The notes under the pieces: generated by a model
Seen by the model: the letters and a program-made list of their open reading frames with translations, nothing else
The model's database searches: none
Told to the model about the DNA's origin: nothing
Shown here: piece after piece, positions 1 through 9,320 of the stretch
Layout: each line of letters starts with the position of its first letter
Position numbering within the stretch: position 1 is the first letter of the stretch
Translations under genes and position numbers: made by a program
DNA from: Brucella thiophenivorans
GTDB lineage: Bacteria; Pseudomonadota; Alphaproteobacteria; Rhizobiales; Rhizobiaceae
Length of the DNA: 64,000 bases
Assembly: GCF_002252445.1 (NCBI RefSeq)
Contig: NZ_NNRJ01000051.1
Location: 62,001 to 126,000 of the forward strand
Direction: 5' to 3'

Positions 1-2
1 TA

Positions 3-233
3 CAAGAAAGCAATGACCATATTAATGTAATTCGTATGTCGGGTATGCGCCCAGCTGACAATTATGTGCTTGATGGCTATCACGATATGCGCTGCCGTTT
101 CTGGCTGCAAAATTTCCGATACGGTCTTACAGAAGTTCGTCTTATCTGCAGAAAGCTTGGTGAAAGAGGGGGTCTCAAGAAAAATGAGCTGTTAGACCAG
201 ACATATTGTGCTAGGTGCTCTCAGGATAGATAG
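3..233 (+). CDS. possible 3' end of an unrecognised gene (partial)
   Basis: This reading frame is open from the left edge of the window to a TAG stop. An ATG at 36 would give 65 residues, but the frame continues upstream, so it may be the C-terminal end of a longer protein. The product is rich in Arg, Cys and aromatic residues and contains no motif I recognise. It ends about 20 bases before the next small gene on the same strand. It could be a chance open frame; no function is assigned. Confidence 0.25.
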   Translation, partial: QESNDHINVIRMSGMRPADNYVLDGYHDMRCRFWLQNFRYGLTEVRLICRKLGERGGLKKNELLDQTYCARCSQDR

Positions 234-254
234 AAGCATGGAAATATTCATAAA

Positions 255-398
255 ATGGAATGGTTCCCCATCGTCGCCGGTACGTTCAAACTTCTCGTTT
301 TAGGCGTGGCCATGTTTTTTGCCATCAAGTGGCACTACGATAAAGACAAGGAGAAGAAGGCAAGCATGAGTGAGAACAACGAAACGAGCGGGCTTTAA
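255..398 (+). CDS. small single-pass membrane protein (47 aa)
   Basis: This short gene encodes about 47 residues. A hydrophobic helix spans roughly residues 4-24 (rich in Val, Leu, Ala and Phe), followed by a very charged Lys/Asp/Glu tail (HYDKDKEKK) that would face the cytoplasm. That layout is typical of small inner-membrane proteins. The TAA stop lies inside the 8-bp target duplication of the IS66 element, so the insertion leaves the reading frame intact. It does separate the gene from its downstream terminator-like dyad (GGGCT...AGCCC), which is rebuilt if the insertion is removed. The ribosome-binding site is weak. Function unknown. Confidence 0.5.
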   Translation: MEWFPIVAGTFKLLVLGVAMFFAIKWHYDKDKEKKASMSENNETSGL

Positions 399-483
399 GG
401 TAACCGCTGTTCTGGCCCCACATTCTGTTTGATTTTGCACTCTGTCATTGAGAGTTAGCGAATGGACAGAACGGAGTTTCTCC

Positions 484-870
484 ATGGAGCCTCGAATGGA
501 GTTTCTCTCAAGCGATCAGAGTAAGCGTGACAGCCATCGTCAGTGGCCAGCTGATTTAAAAGCCCGGATTGTTTCGGAAAGCTTGCGCCCTGGCGTTACG
601 GTGCAGGAAGTTGCCGATCGTTATGGCGTGCGTGCCAATTATTTGTCTTCATGGCGCACGCTGGCACGCCAGGGCAAGCTTGTACTGCCTCCGCCCGAAG
701 ATGATACGGAATTTGCGGCGATCATAGTAACGGAGTCTGCAATTGAACCGGTGACAACACCAGTTTCGCGCGTTGAGATATTCAGCGGGACCGTTATCAT
801 CCGGCTGGAAGAAGGTGCGTCTGCTTCTCGGATTGCAGCTGTTGCAAGCGCGCTTGCGGATCTCAAATGA
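484..870 (+). CDS. tnpA: IS66 TnpA accessory protein
   Basis: This is the first gene of the IS66 element. The protein of about 128 residues has a helix-turn-helix of the OrfA/transposase-8 type (VQEVADRYGVRANYLSSWR near residues 38-56), expected to bind DNA. The ATG at 484 is preferred over the upstream TTG at 448 because GGAG lies 7 bases before it. Its stop overlaps the start of tnpB by ATGA, which indicates translational coupling. In this family TnpA is needed for transposition but is not the catalytic subunit. Confidence 0.85.
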   Translation: MEPRMEFLSSDQSKRDSHRQWPADLKARIVSESLRPGVTVQEVADRYGVRANYLSSWRTLARQGKLVLPPPEDDTEFAAIIVTESAIEPVTTPVSRVEIFSGTVIIRLEEGASASRIAAVASALADLK

Positions 871-1217
871 TCTTCCCTTCCAACCGGGTGCGGATCATGG
901 TGGCTACCAAACCTGTCGATTTCCGCAAAGGCCATGACGGGCTTGCTGCGTTGGTGAAGAACGAACTGCGCAAGGATCCATTTACGGGAACTGTATTTGT
1001 CTTTCGCTCGCGCAAGGCTGATCGGCTCAAGCTGATCTACTGGGATGGCACGGGTATGGTTCTGGCCTATAAACGGTTGGAAACGCATACCTTCAGCTGG
1101 CCGGATGTCCGGGATGGGCTGATGTCGTTGAACCATGCGCAGTTTGAGGCGTTGTTTGCAGGGCTCGACTGGCGACGTGTCCGTGCAGTGGAAGCACGAG
1201 CGCCTATGACTGTTTAA
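867..1217 (+). CDS. tnpB: IS66 TnpB (Orf2) accessory protein
   Basis: The protein of 116 residues is the standard IS66 Orf2: it opens with MIFPSNRVRIMVATKPVDFRK and contains the family stretch around GLAALVKNELRKDPFTG and the FRSRKADRLKLIYWD segment. Its exact biochemical role is not established, but it is required by many IS66-type elements. The ATG overlaps the tnpA stop (ATGA). The length is normal and no lesion is seen. About 70 bases separate it from tnpC. Confidence 0.92.
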   Translation: MIFPSNRVRIMVATKPVDFRKGHDGLAALVKNELRKDPFTGTVFVFRSRKADRLKLIYWDGTGMVLAYKRLETHTFSWPDVRDGLMSLNHAQFEALFAGLDWRRVRAVEARAPMTV

Positions 1218-1288
1218 ATGCTGCGACACGGTGACTCTGCCGCCATATTCATCAGACAAATCAAGGCCGGATTTGGTAAGTTTGGCGC

Positions 1289-2827
1289 ATGCTGGACGCT
1301 GCCGATCTGCCTGACGATATTGCTGAGTTGAATGCGCTTCTGATCGCAGCAACAGCGCTCGGTCTTCGTAAAGATGATCGGATTGCGCGGCTGGAGAAGC
1401 TGGTTGCAGCCTTCAAACAGGCCGCTTTTGGACGCAAGTCAGAGAAGATTAATCCTGAGCAGTTTGATCTGGCTCTGGAAGATCTGGAAACAGCTATAGC
1501 GGCGATCCATGCAGAAGATGAAGCGGATACAACTTCCACCAAGCCTGCCTCAAAGCCACGTGCCACCAATCGCGGTTCTTTGCCAAAGCACCTGCCGCGT
1601 ATCGATGAAGTGATCGGGCCGGAAAGTCTGATTTGCGCCTGCGGTGGTTGTCTGCATTGCATTGGCGAAGATGTTTCTGAACGACTGGATGTGATCCCTG
1701 CGCAGTTTCGTGTCATTGTCACGCATCGTCCTAAATACGCATGCCGCGCATGCACTGATGGTGTTGTGCAAGCGCCAGCTCCAGCGCGATTGATCCCGTC
1801 AGGCTTACCGACGGAAGCAACAGTCGCACATGTTTTGGTTTCCAAATATGCCGACCATCTTCCGCTTTATCGCCAGGCCCAGATCATGGGCCGTCAGGGC
1901 ATCGACATAGATCGCTCGACACTGGCTGACTGGGTGGGACGGGCAGCCTTTGAGCTGCGCCCTGTCTTTGATGCGCTGATTGCTGATCTGAAGCGATCGA
2001 ACAAACTCTTCATGGATGAGACGCGTGCACCGGTTCTTGATCCCGGATCAGGAAAGACCAAAACAGGATATTTTTGGGCTTTGGCGCGGGATGACCGACC
2101 ATGGGACGGCAATGCCCCGCCCGGTGTCGCCTTCACTTATGCGCCCGGACGATCTGGCCAATATGCCGAACAGATATTGCAGGGCTTCAACTGTATCCTG
2201 CAAGTGGATGGCTATGCAGGCTACAATCGGTTGGTCGCGCCAGATTGTGTTGGTCCGAATATACAATTGGCTTACTGCTGGGCTCATGCGCGTCGCAAGC
2301 TTATTGACATCACGCGCACAGGCTCGTCCCCGATTGCTGAAGACGGTGTAAAACGGATCGGCGAACTCTATAAGATCGAGGCTGGATTGCGTGGTCTCAA
2401 TCCAGAAGCGCGGCTCGCAGTTCGTCAGGCACAATCAAAGCCGCTGATCATCGATATGCAAACATGGCTTGCGCATCACCGCGCACGCGTGTCGGCAAAA
2501 GCGCCATTGGGCGAGGCGTTGAAATACATCGCTAAATACTGGGACGGCTTGTGTCTGTTCCTGTCTGATGGTCGTGTCGAGCTGGATAACAACAGCGTCG
2601 AAAGAACAATCCGGCCAATTGCGCTCGGCCGTAAGAATGCACTCTTCGCAGGTCATGAAGCAGGCGCTCATAACTGGGCTACGATCGCCTCGCTGATCGA
2701 AACGTGCAAACTCAATTCAGTAGATCCGCAGAAATGGCTGACAAGCACGCTCACTGCAATCGTTAATGGCCATAAGCAGAGCCACATCGACCAACTATTG
2801 CCATGGAATTATCAAGACAACGTGTGA
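1289..2827 (+). CDS. tnpC: IS66 TnpC transposase
   Basis: This is the 512-residue catalytic transposase of the element. The N-terminal part has a leucine-rich coiled-coil-like stretch (about residues 5-45). A cysteine cluster follows (CACGGCLHC and later CRAC), forming the zinc-finger-like region of IS66 transposases. The DDE catalytic domain then shows KLFMDETRAPVLDPG for the first Asp, LQVDGYAGYNRL for the second, and ELDNNSVERTIRPIALGRKN carrying the Glu. The C-terminal region continues through the usual NWATIASLIETCKLN block. Length and motifs match intact family members. The stop lies close to the right inverted repeat. Confidence 0.95.
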   Translation: MLDAADLPDDIAELNALLIAATALGLRKDDRIARLEKLVAAFKQAAFGRKSEKINPEQFDLALEDLETAIAAIHAEDEADTTSTKPASKPRATNRGSLPKHLPRIDEVIGPESLICACGGCLHCIGEDVSERLDVIPAQFRVIVTHRPKYACRACTDGVVQAPAPARLIPSGLPTEATVAHVLVSKYADHLPLYRQAQIMGRQGIDIDRSTLADWVGRAAFELRPVFDALIADLKRSNKLFMDETRAPVLDPGSGKTKTGYFWALARDDRPWDGNAPPGVAFTYAPGRSGQYAEQILQGFNCILQVDGYAGYNRLVAPDCVGPNIQLAYCWAHARRKLIDITRTGSSPIAEDGVKRIGELYKIEAGLRGLNPEARLAVRQAQSKPLIIDMQTWLAHHRARVSAKAPLGEALKYIAKYWDGLCLFLSDGRVELDNNSVERTIRPIALGRKNALFAGHEAGAHNWATIASLIETCKLNSVDPQKWLTSTLTAIVNGHKQSHIDQLLPWNYQDNV

Positions 2828-2968
2828 TCAAGACATCGCTTACGCTTTAAGAGCCCACTTTTATTACGCCAGTTTTTGCACATAGCGCCAGACAGACGGT
2901 AATCCCCCCGGCAAATAACGGACTTCAAAAGTAGAATTTTCTCGGGGTATATGATCGAGGAGATTTTG

Positions 2969-3232
2969 ATGAAGACGAGCAGCTTCAGCGAACCGCAAAT
3001 CCTTGCGATCCTTCGCCAGGCGGAAGGCGGCGTTCCTGTACCCTAGTTATGTCGGGAACATAGAATGAGCACTGCGTCATTCTACAAATGGCGATCCAAA
3101 TACGGTGGCATGGATGCCTCGATGATCAGCCAGATGAAGGTTCTGGAAGACGAGAACCGTCGCTTGAAGAAGATGTATGCGGAGATGAGCATGCAGGCGG
3201 AACTGCTTAAAGAGGCTCTTGGAGAAAAGTGA
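2969..3232 (+). pseudogene. IS3-family orfA, interrupted by an in-frame stop
   Basis: Read in one frame from the ATG, the translation is a normal IS3/IS407 OrfA of 87 residues (start MKTSSFSEPQILAILRQAEG, later MSTASFYKWRSKYGGMDASM and a leucine-zipper-like MKVLEDENRRLKKMYAEM). Codon 26 is TAG at 3044-3046, where family members normally have Asp before LCREHGMS. The change looks like a codon substitution rather than a frameshift, because the frame continues cleanly. Without read-through the DNA-binding subunit would be a 25-residue fragment. Confidence 0.88.
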
Positions 3233-4056
3233 CGGGGCCATCTCAACGCCGAGAGATGGCCGGGAAAGCAGTGGCGTTGCGAGGGGGGAGCGTTGCGCTT
3301 GCCTGCCGCACTTTCGAGGTCAGCGAGACATGCTATCGTTACAGCGCCAAGCTGAACGACGAGAACGAGCAGATTGCCGATCTCCTGATTGGACTGACGC
3401 GGGCAAAGAAGACTTGGGGCTTCGGCCTGTGTTTCCTTTATCTGCGCAATGTCCGGGGACATCACTGGAACCATAAACGCGTCTACCGCATCTATCGTGA
3501 GCTTGAATTGAACCTCAGGATCAAGCCACGCAAGCGGTTGAAGCGGGACAAGCCTGATGCTCTGACAGTGCCAGATGCACCGAATATGGTCTGGTCCATG
3601 GGTTTTATGGCCGACCGGCTGGAGGATGGAAGGCAATTCCGACTGCTGAACGTCCTGGATGACTTCAACCGCGAAGGTTTGGGCGTTGAGGTAGACTTCT
3701 CGCTGCCTGCTGAACGCGTCATCCGCAGCCTCAACCAGATCATCGAATGGCGCGGCAAACCATTCGCAATTCGTGTTGATAATGGGCCGGAATACGTCAG
3801 TGACAAACAGATGGAATGGGCTGCCAACCAAGGCGTCGCCTTGAGCCATATCCAACCCGGCAAGCCACAACAAAATGCGTATGTAGAGCGCTACAATCGC
3901 ACCGTTCGGAATGAATGGCTCGACCAATACATCATCAAAAGCATCGAGGAGGCGCAGGAATTTGCCACGCAGTGGCTATGGACCTACAACAACGAACGTC
4001 CCAATATGGGCATCGGCGGCGTAACGCCCGCACAGAAACTGAAAATGGCCGCGTGA
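3229..4056 (+). CDS. IS3-family OrfB transposase, first catalytic Asp replaced by Gly
   Basis: The protein of 275 residues starts with GTG overlapping the orfA stop, the usual IS3 layout. It has an N-terminal HTH_21-like region ([19 protein letters not shown]) followed by an rve/DDE integrase core. The second catalytic Asp is present in [10 protein letters not shown] and the Glu in [18 protein letters not shown]. The first acidic position, normally WSMDFM in this family, reads WSMGFM here (near residue 125). That substitution removes a metal ligand and should abolish catalysis. The frame is otherwise full length, so the loss looks recent. Confidence 0.85.
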   Translation: MTGPSQRREMAGKAVALRGGSVALACRTFEVSETCYRYSAKLNDENEQIADLLIGLTRAKKTWGFGLCFLYLRNVRGHHWNHKRVYRIYRELELNLRIKPRKRLKRDKPDALTVPDAPNMVWSMGFMADRLEDGRQFRLLNVLDDFNREGLGVEVDFSLPAERVIRSLNQIIEWRGKPFAIRVDNGPEYVSDKQMEWAANQGVALSHIQPGKPQQNAYVERYNRTVRNEWLDQYIIKSIEEAQEFATQWLWTYNNERPNMGIGGVTPAQKLKMAA

Positions 4057-4093
4057 ATTCTACTGACGAACCCCGTTAAAAACGGGGGGTACC

Positions 4094-4605
4094 ATTTTTA
4101 TAAATATATTAACAGAATTATTTTTACATAAAGAATTAAAATACAATATAGATGATAGAATATTTGTTATATGATAAATGATTTATTGTAATAAAATCTA
4201 TTTATATAATAATATCCAATTTCCCAATTTTTGTGAAGTAGCTATGCATTGTATTGATAATACTTATGCCTATTTTTAAAAGCCATCCTAGCGGATAGAT
4301 TCGACAGGTTGTGGACTATTGTGCTTCCTAGAGAGGCCGTCTGATACAATATGTTATCAGCAGAGTTAGCAACGCATGAGAACGCCACTCCAACAGCTAC
4401 GTTTCTTGCTCGAAATAAACGTGTATTTATTTTTTGGGTTGAGCTGATAAAAAGTCAGGTTTTTGGAAACCTGTTATTGCATAGCCTTGAGATCGAGTTA
4501 TGCACTGAAAATGCAATCTTAAATTAGTGCATACTACAAGACACGCTCGTTTTTATATATTAAGACACCAATTACAGTCGCTTTCTGATTTGCGGATGAA
4601 CACAC
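4094..4605. other. AT-rich intergenic region with one small hairpin
   Basis: About 510 bases with no supportable gene. The first 200 bases are markedly AT-rich, unlike the flanking coding DNA, and lie directly against the IS3 right end. A 7-bp stem with a 4-base loop (CAGGTTT-TTGG-AAACCTG) sits at 4456-4473 and is followed by TTATTG; it is at best a weak terminator. The promoter for the signalling cluster probably lies in the last 150 bases, but no convincing -35/-10 pair stood out. Confidence 0.5.
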
Positions 4606-4953
4606 ATGAATTGCTCTTCGACGCAGAGCCAGTGGCGTCTGCAGGACTTGCTGCCAGCGCTCGCGCTTCTCTTTTTTGGTCTTTGCGCACTTGCTTACGC
4701 AATGCTTCTGCCGCGGGGTGAAAGCAGTAATTTTGCGGTTCTGCTAAAGCCTTGGGCGGGTATTTCCGACGTCGTTGCGCTGGTAAACGAGACTGATGCC
4801 CAAATTATTTCCTTCAACGAGCCTTTAAACATTCTGATCGTTCACGCGGCGCGTTCCGATGCAGTTTCAGCATTTTACGATGCCGGTGCATGGCTGGTTT
4901 TCGAACCGTCACAACTTTCAAGCTGTTTTGATCTCAAAGTCCCAGAGGCTTAA
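4606..4953 (+). CDS. small membrane-anchored protein beside the hybrid kinase
   Basis: The protein of 115 residues has one strong hydrophobic helix at about residues 13-35 (LLPALALLFFGLCALAYAML), then a soluble C-terminal part of about 75 residues with mixed alpha/beta character (ISDVVALVNETDAQIISF, NILIVHAARSDAVSAFYDAG). No family is recognised. It ends 6 bases before the hybrid histidine kinase on the same strand, so the two are almost certainly co-transcribed. A role as an accessory or input subunit of the kinase is an inference from position only. Confidence 0.6.
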   Translation: MNCSSTQSQWRLQDLLPALALLFFGLCALAYAMLLPRGESSNFAVLLKPWAGISDVVALVNETDAQIISFNEPLNILIVHAARSDAVSAFYDAGAWLVFEPSQLSSCFDLKVPEA

Positions 4954-4959
4954 CCAATC

Positions 4960-7782
4960 ATGATTATTGAACTTGACGATATCCGCAGGCGCTTTGCGCG
5001 TTTTCTGGTCGTTCTCTTCTGGTTGCATGTACCGCTTTTTGCGGCAATCGCATATGCGACCGGCGCTTCGGTTATTGGCGGAGCGCTCGCGGCAGCGTTT
5101 CTTGCAATAGCCTATAATCTGATGTGGTGGCGCGCGGACATCGCACCGGCAACGCGTTTTTTTTCAGCCGTTGCACTTGTCGCTGAACCTGCAATTTTAT
5201 TGTATTTGTTGCGTGGGCACATATGGCAAATGGACATGCATATGTATTTCTTCGCGATGCTCGCTCTTACCATTGGTTGGTGCGACCGCAGGACCACGAT
5301 TATCGCTGCAATTGCTGTGGCGATACACCATCTTACCTTTGATTACTTTCTACCATCCCTGGTGTTTCCAACCGGTGGCGATATTCGTCGAGTGATGATC
5401 CACGCAATTATTGTGGCCCTTGAAGCCGCCGTACTTGTATGGTTTTCCGATATGCTGGTTGCGTGCGTTAACAGCATCAGCAAGATGCGCGATGAAATTA
5501 TGGTCAAGAATGCCGAGATCGAAACGCGTTCAGCCGAAGTCGAGCAAGCCTACAAAGCAAAGGGCATGTTTCTGGCTAATATGAGTCATGAAATACGCAC
5601 CCCGCTCAATGCAATTCTTGGCTTTTGTCATCTTATGCTGCGCACGGATATGACCGAGCGTCAGCGTGATTATTTATCTAAAATTAATGCCGCGAGCGGG
5701 TCTTTGCTTCGCCTGATCAATGATATTCTTGATTTCTCTAAGAATGATGCCGGAAAACTAACATTTGAAAACCGACCGTTCGAATTGCGCGCGCTCTTTG
5801 ATCGTAAGATGCAAATCACCGGCGCTGACGCTCGTGCTAAGAATGTGGACGTAAATTTGCACATTGATCAGGATGTGCCCGATCAGCTTGTCGGCGATGA
5901 GATGCGGCTGGGGCAGGTTCTTCTTAATTTGATGAGTAATGCTATCAAATTCAGTGAAAATGGCTCAGTTACCCTGCGTGTTAGCGGGAAGCCCGATGAT
6001 GACGGCCCCTACACGTTGCGGATTACCGTTGCTGATACAGGTATTGGAATGACGCCTGAGCAACAGTCAAAGTTGTTCAGCTCATTTTCGCAGGCAGATA
6101 ATTCGACAACACGTCGCTTCGGTGGCACCGGGTTGGGCCTGGTTATCAGTAAGCAGATTATCGAACAGATGGGCGGTGACATTACAGTGCTAAGTACACC
6201 TGGAAAGGGTACTATATTTACTGTAACAGCGACGCTTGGCAATGTCGATCGCGCGCATTCGATTATCGAAACACCACAAGTTCACATTCAGAAACTGCGC
6301 GTGCTGGTGGCAGATGACAACCCTGCTTCCCGTGAGATTCTGCAAGGTATTTTTGCGGACTGGTCGATAGCAGTCGATTTGGTTGCTTCGGGTAACGAAG
6401 TAATAGGTGCACTGGAAACGGCTTTGGAACGTGGTCAGCCCTATGACGTCTTACTGCTTGATTGGAAGATGCCGGGTATGGATGGGTTGGAAACCGTCGG
6501 CCACCTATACGCGGATGCAAAACTGACGAAACTGCCGGAGATCATTTTGATCACCGCCTATGGTAGTGATGAATTCAAAGCTGAGGCCTCGCGTGCCGGT
6601 ATTGCTGCTTATTTGCCCAAGCCCATAGAAGCACAGAAAATATTACTAACGCTCAATGCTCTTTTCCCTGCGTTGAAAGATACGACCGATACTGCTGGAG
6701 ATTTTGAGCTCATCGCCGAACCTTTACGCGGCGCGCGTGTTCTTCTTGTAGAAGATAACGCCATCAATCGCGAAATCGCTTATCAGTTGCTCAGTGATGC
6801 GGGCCTTGATGTTGATACTGCAGAAAACGGCCGCATCGCTTGTGAAGCTGTTGCACGATCCGGCAAACTTTATTCTGCGGTGCTGATGGACGTTCAAATG
6901 CCGGAAATGGACGGGCTGGAAGCAACGCGCCACATCCGTCGTGACTGGACGGCGGAGGCTTTGCCAATCATTGCACTCACCGCACATGCCTATGAAGAAG
7001 AGCGCCGTAGATGTGCGGAAGCGGGGATGAATGACCACATAGCCAAGCCAATTGAACCGAGCGTTCTTATTGGTACGCTGGAGCGTTGGATGAAGCCACG
7101 GCGCGCAGAAGCTGTTGCTGTTCAATTACACGAAAAGAGCCTTGGCTTTGTGCGAGATGAATTACCTGAGAGCCTGCCACCCTTTGATCTAAAACGAGCA
7201 CTTGTGCGTGTAAATGGAAAACAGGCACTCCTGCGTCGTCTCATTATAAGTTTCCATGATGATTTTGAAAATGTCATTGAAACACTTATGGACCAGATTG
7301 CCAAAGGTGATCTCACTTCGTCGCGAAGATTAGCGCATACCTTAAAGGGCGTTGCTGCCTCTCTGGAGCTGCCAGAAATCGCTCGTATATCGGCTGAAGT
7401 GGAACTGGCTATCGCTAATGAACAAGTTGTCGGTCTTCAGCCAACACTTTCAGCACTCAATGCCGCGATGAAACCTGCCTTGAAAGCGGCTGCTGGTCTG
7501 AAGAATGATGTCGCCCTACCTTTGAAAAAAGCCGAAACTGATATCCAGTTAGCGGATATAGAGCTCGCGATTACCACACTTCGCGACAACCTCACTCGCA
7601 GGAGTATGCGTGCGCGGAGCAATTTTGATGCATTGCTGCAACTTCTCGGTGCTGATGCTCATGATGGAAAAAGGGCAGAAGCTTTGCGGGCGATAAGAAC
7701 TGCGCTTGATAGGCTTGATTACGAGCAAGCCCAGCGCAATCTGGAGGAAGCTTTTGGCAGCGATCCTCTGCCTAAAAGCTAA
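4960..7782 (+). CDS. membrane hybrid histidine kinase with two receivers and Hpt domain
   Basis: The protein of 940 residues is a complete phosphorelay kinase. Residues about 12-163 form roughly six membrane helices with an unusual set of histidines (H87, H94, H123, H124, H148). A short coiled coil follows at about 175-200. HisKA carries the phospho-acceptor H210 in [19 protein letters not shown], and HATPase_c shows the N, G1 (DTGIGM) and G2 (GTGLGL) boxes. Two receivers follow, with Asp in [12 protein letters not shown] (about residue 499) and [12 protein letters not shown] (about 642). An Hpt domain carries His in [16 protein letters not shown] (about 792), then a helical tail. The receiver-GGDEF protein next door is the obvious output partner. 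Confidence 0.93.
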   Translation: MIIELDDIRRRFARFLVVLFWLHVPLFAAIAYATGASVIGGALAAAFLAIAYNLMWWRADIAPATRFFSAVALVAEPAILLYLLRGHIWQMDMHMYFFAMLALTIGWCDRRTTIIAAIAVAIHHLTFDYFLPSLVFPTGGDIRRVMIHAIIVALEAAVLVWFSDMLVACVNSISKMRDEIMVKNAEIETRSAEVEQAYKAKGMFLANMSHEIRTPLNAILGFCHLMLRTDMTERQRDYLSKINAASGSLLRLINDILDFSKNDAGKLTFENRPFELRALFDRKMQITGADARAKNVDVNLHIDQDVPDQLVGDEMRLGQVLLNLMSNAIKFSENGSVTLRVSGKPDDDGPYTLRITVADTGIGMTPEQQSKLFSSFSQADNSTTRRFGGTGLGLVISKQIIEQMGGDITVLSTPGKGTIFTVTATLGNVDRAHSIIETPQVHIQKLRVLVADDNPASREILQGIFADWSIAVDLVASGNEVIGALETALERGQPYDVLLLDWKMPGMDGLETVGHLYADAKLTKLPEIILITAYGSDEFKAEASRAGIAAYLPKPIEAQKILLTLNALFPALKDTTDTAGDFELIAEPLRGARVLLVEDNAINREIAYQLLSDAGLDVDTAENGRIACEAVARSGKLYSAVLMDVQMPEMDGLEATRHIRRDWTAEALPIIALTAHAYEEERRRCAEAGMNDHIAKPIEPSVLIGTLERWMKPRRAEAVAVQLHEKSLGFVRDELPESLPPFDLKRALVRVNGKQALLRRLIISFHDDFENVIETLMDQIAKGDLTSSRRLAHTLKGVAASLELPEIARISAEVELAIANEQVVGLQPTLSALNAAMKPALKAAAGLKNDVALPLKKAETDIQLADIELAITTLRDNLTRRSMRARSNFDALLQLLGADAHDGKRAEALRAIRTALDRLDYEQAQRNLEEAFGSDPLPKS

Positions 7783-7904
7783 TCCTTAGCGGCTGCGCAA
7801 TGCATTGAGTTGCATTCAAGATAATAACTTAGCACTTAGAGAATTTTATGTCTGCCGTCGTTCAGCATAGTCAGCGACAATTTAAAACTACCGGAGTAAA
7901 ATAC

Positions 7905-8819
7905 ATGTCCGCTCGTGCAACCGTCCTGATCGTTGATGACGAAGTATCGAATATCGAGATCATGAACGCGGTGTTGGAAGATTATTATGAAATATCTTTT
8001 GCCACTTCAGGTGAACAAGCGCTGGAAGTCGCCCGCTCGGTATTGCCCGATCTGATTTTGCTTGATGTTATGATGCCAGGCTTGGATGGATATGAAGTCT
8101 GCGCGCGTTTGAAGAGTGACAGACTGTTGGCTGATGTGCCTGTAATCTTCACGACCGGGCTTGACGATCAGGACGCTGAAGTTCGTGGCCTTTCGCTTGG
8201 AGCAATTGATTATGTAACAAAGCCGATCAATCCAATTGTTCTGCGTGCGCGCGTCTCAAACCATATTGAGCTTAAACGTTTGCGTGATCAGCTTGCACAG
8301 ATGGCCGTGACCGATGCCTTGACGGGGCTCAGCAATCGTCGGCAGTTGGAAGTTATATTGACAGCAGAAATCTCGCGTCTGGCTCCGACCGGTGCTTGGC
8401 TTTCGGTTATTATGCTTGATATTGATTTTTTCAAGCTGTTTAACGATACTTATGGGCATCCAGAAGGGGATCGATGCATTGCGATGGTAGCGGCAGCGCT
8501 TACACGTGCCGTTCACAAGGTTTCCGGTATGACAGCGCGTTATGGCGGCGAAGAATTTGCCTGCGTTTTGCCAGGAGCAGATCCGGAAAAGGCGCTCGCT
8601 ACAGCAAAAGAAATCCAGCAACAAATACAATCTTTAAATATTCCGCATCCCGGTTCCGCTGTAAGCTCCACCGTAACTGTCAGCATTGGTATAGCCTCCG
8701 CACGAACGCATCCGGACATGGGTGGTTCTCTCTGGCTTCAGCATGCCGATCACCAGCTCTACACAAGTAAAAAATGCGGCCGCAATACGATCGCAAAAGC
8801 AGAATTTTCAGCTTCATAG
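7905..8819 (+). CDS. response regulator with GGDEF diguanylate cyclase output (PleD-like)
   Basis: The protein of 304 residues joins a receiver domain (acidic pocket VDDE at 10-13, phospho-acceptor D54 in LLDVMMPGLDG, Lys in YVTKPI) to a GGDEF domain. The active-site loop is GGEEF (near residues 214-218), preceded by the usual VTDALTGLSNRR and DIDFFKLFNDTYGH blocks, so it should make cyclic di-GMP. The RxxD product-inhibition site normally five residues before GGEEF is not present. The ATG at 7905 is chosen because CCGGAG lies 9 bases upstream; an upstream in-frame ATG at 7848 lacks a good site. It probably receives phosphate from the hybrid kinase Hpt domain. Confidence 0.88.
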   Translation: MSARATVLIVDDEVSNIEIMNAVLEDYYEISFATSGEQALEVARSVLPDLILLDVMMPGLDGYEVCARLKSDRLLADVPVIFTTGLDDQDAEVRGLSLGAIDYVTKPINPIVLRARVSNHIELKRLRDQLAQMAVTDALTGLSNRRQLEVILTAEISRLAPTGAWLSVIMLDIDFFKLFNDTYGHPEGDRCIAMVAAALTRAVHKVSGMTARYGGEEFACVLPGADPEKALATAKEIQQQIQSLNIPHPGSAVSSTVTVSIGIASARTHPDMGGSLWLQHADHQLYTSKKCGRNTIAKAEFSAS

Positions 8820-9320
8820 GATGTTTGTGAACTCTGTTGGCTCCGATTTTGGAGAGAAAAGCCGATAGTCAGTGACGATATATGGAGGAGAGAGGAGTTA
8901 TCTTCTGGCATAACGACCCTTCATTCAGCGCAGGGTACGTGAATGCGCAGGTTCATGTTGGCTTGTTAGAAATTCTTCCACGAGCTTTTCCTAAAACATG
9001 CTTAGTCTGGAACAATGACGGTGCTAACCGGCTTCTTGAATAAGACGAGGAACCGCAGTTATTTTGCAGCTCTCGCCAGTAGAACCGTTTCACAAACCTC
9101 GCTCGACACCCAGGCTCCGGCGTCAAGATACCAAAAGATTGCTGATCACGTGATGTGTTTGCACGCTTCACGATATTTGCCTATTTCGCGTTTTTCCTGG
9201 CCATTGCTCACCAGTCTCAATCGCACCCGTCATAAAACTGAATCACGACGTCCCTATTGCACTCACGAATGCAGATGATGCAGCCGACATTGAGTAGACA
9301 GAAGCGGGATTCTAATCGCG
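8820..9320. other. intergenic region without a supportable gene
   Basis: About 500 bases between the cyclase and the importer operon. An open frame at 9015-9278 has no coding-like composition, ribosome-binding site or motif and was not called. A 10-bp perfect palindrome ATCACGTGAT lies near 9141-9150; it could be a regulator site but is short enough to be chance. The promoter of the downstream operon must lie here, but no strong sigma-70 pair was found by eye. Confidence 0.45.

Larger units (their letters stand above)
400..2843 (+). mobile_element. complete IS66-family insertion sequence
   Basis: The element is about 2.44 kb with three genes in the usual order tnpA, tnpB, tnpC. The left end reads GTAACCGCTGTTCTG and the right end, read inward, GTAAGCGATGTCTTG, an imperfect inverted repeat of about 11 of 15 bases. 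It is flanked by a perfect 8-bp direct repeat GCTTTAAG at 392-399 and 2844-2851, the target-duplication size known for IS66. All three frames are intact and the transposase keeps plausible acidic catalytic residues, so it may be active or recently inserted. The target was the loop of a short dyad right at the stop codon of the small upstream gene. Confidence 0.95.
2898..4093 (+). mobile_element. degenerate IS3-family (IS407-like) insertion sequence
   Basis: The element is about 1.2 kb, with orfA (a pseudogene) and orfB in the overlapping IS3 layout. The ends are imperfect inverted repeats: GGTAATCCCCCCGG on the left, and GGTACCCCCCGT reading in from the right, with a shared ...AACGG...GTAGAATT further inside. 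The exact outer base and the target duplication could not be fixed by eye. orfA carries an in-frame TAG and orfB has lost the first catalytic Asp, so this copy should be immobile on its own. It lies 47 bases downstream of the IS66 insertion. Confidence 0.85.

Noticed and set aside
639..1352. 237-residue minus-strand open frame across the IS66 genes
   Set aside because: Overlaps three recognised IS66 features and shows no family motif.
5220..5231. ACATATGGCAAA, identical to one arm of the dispersed palindrome
   Set aside because: Inside the kinase coding sequence and without the partner arm, so treated as coincidence rather than a fourth copy.
9015..9278. 87-residue open frame in the region before the importer operon
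   Set aside because: No ribosome-binding site, no motif and non-coding-like composition.
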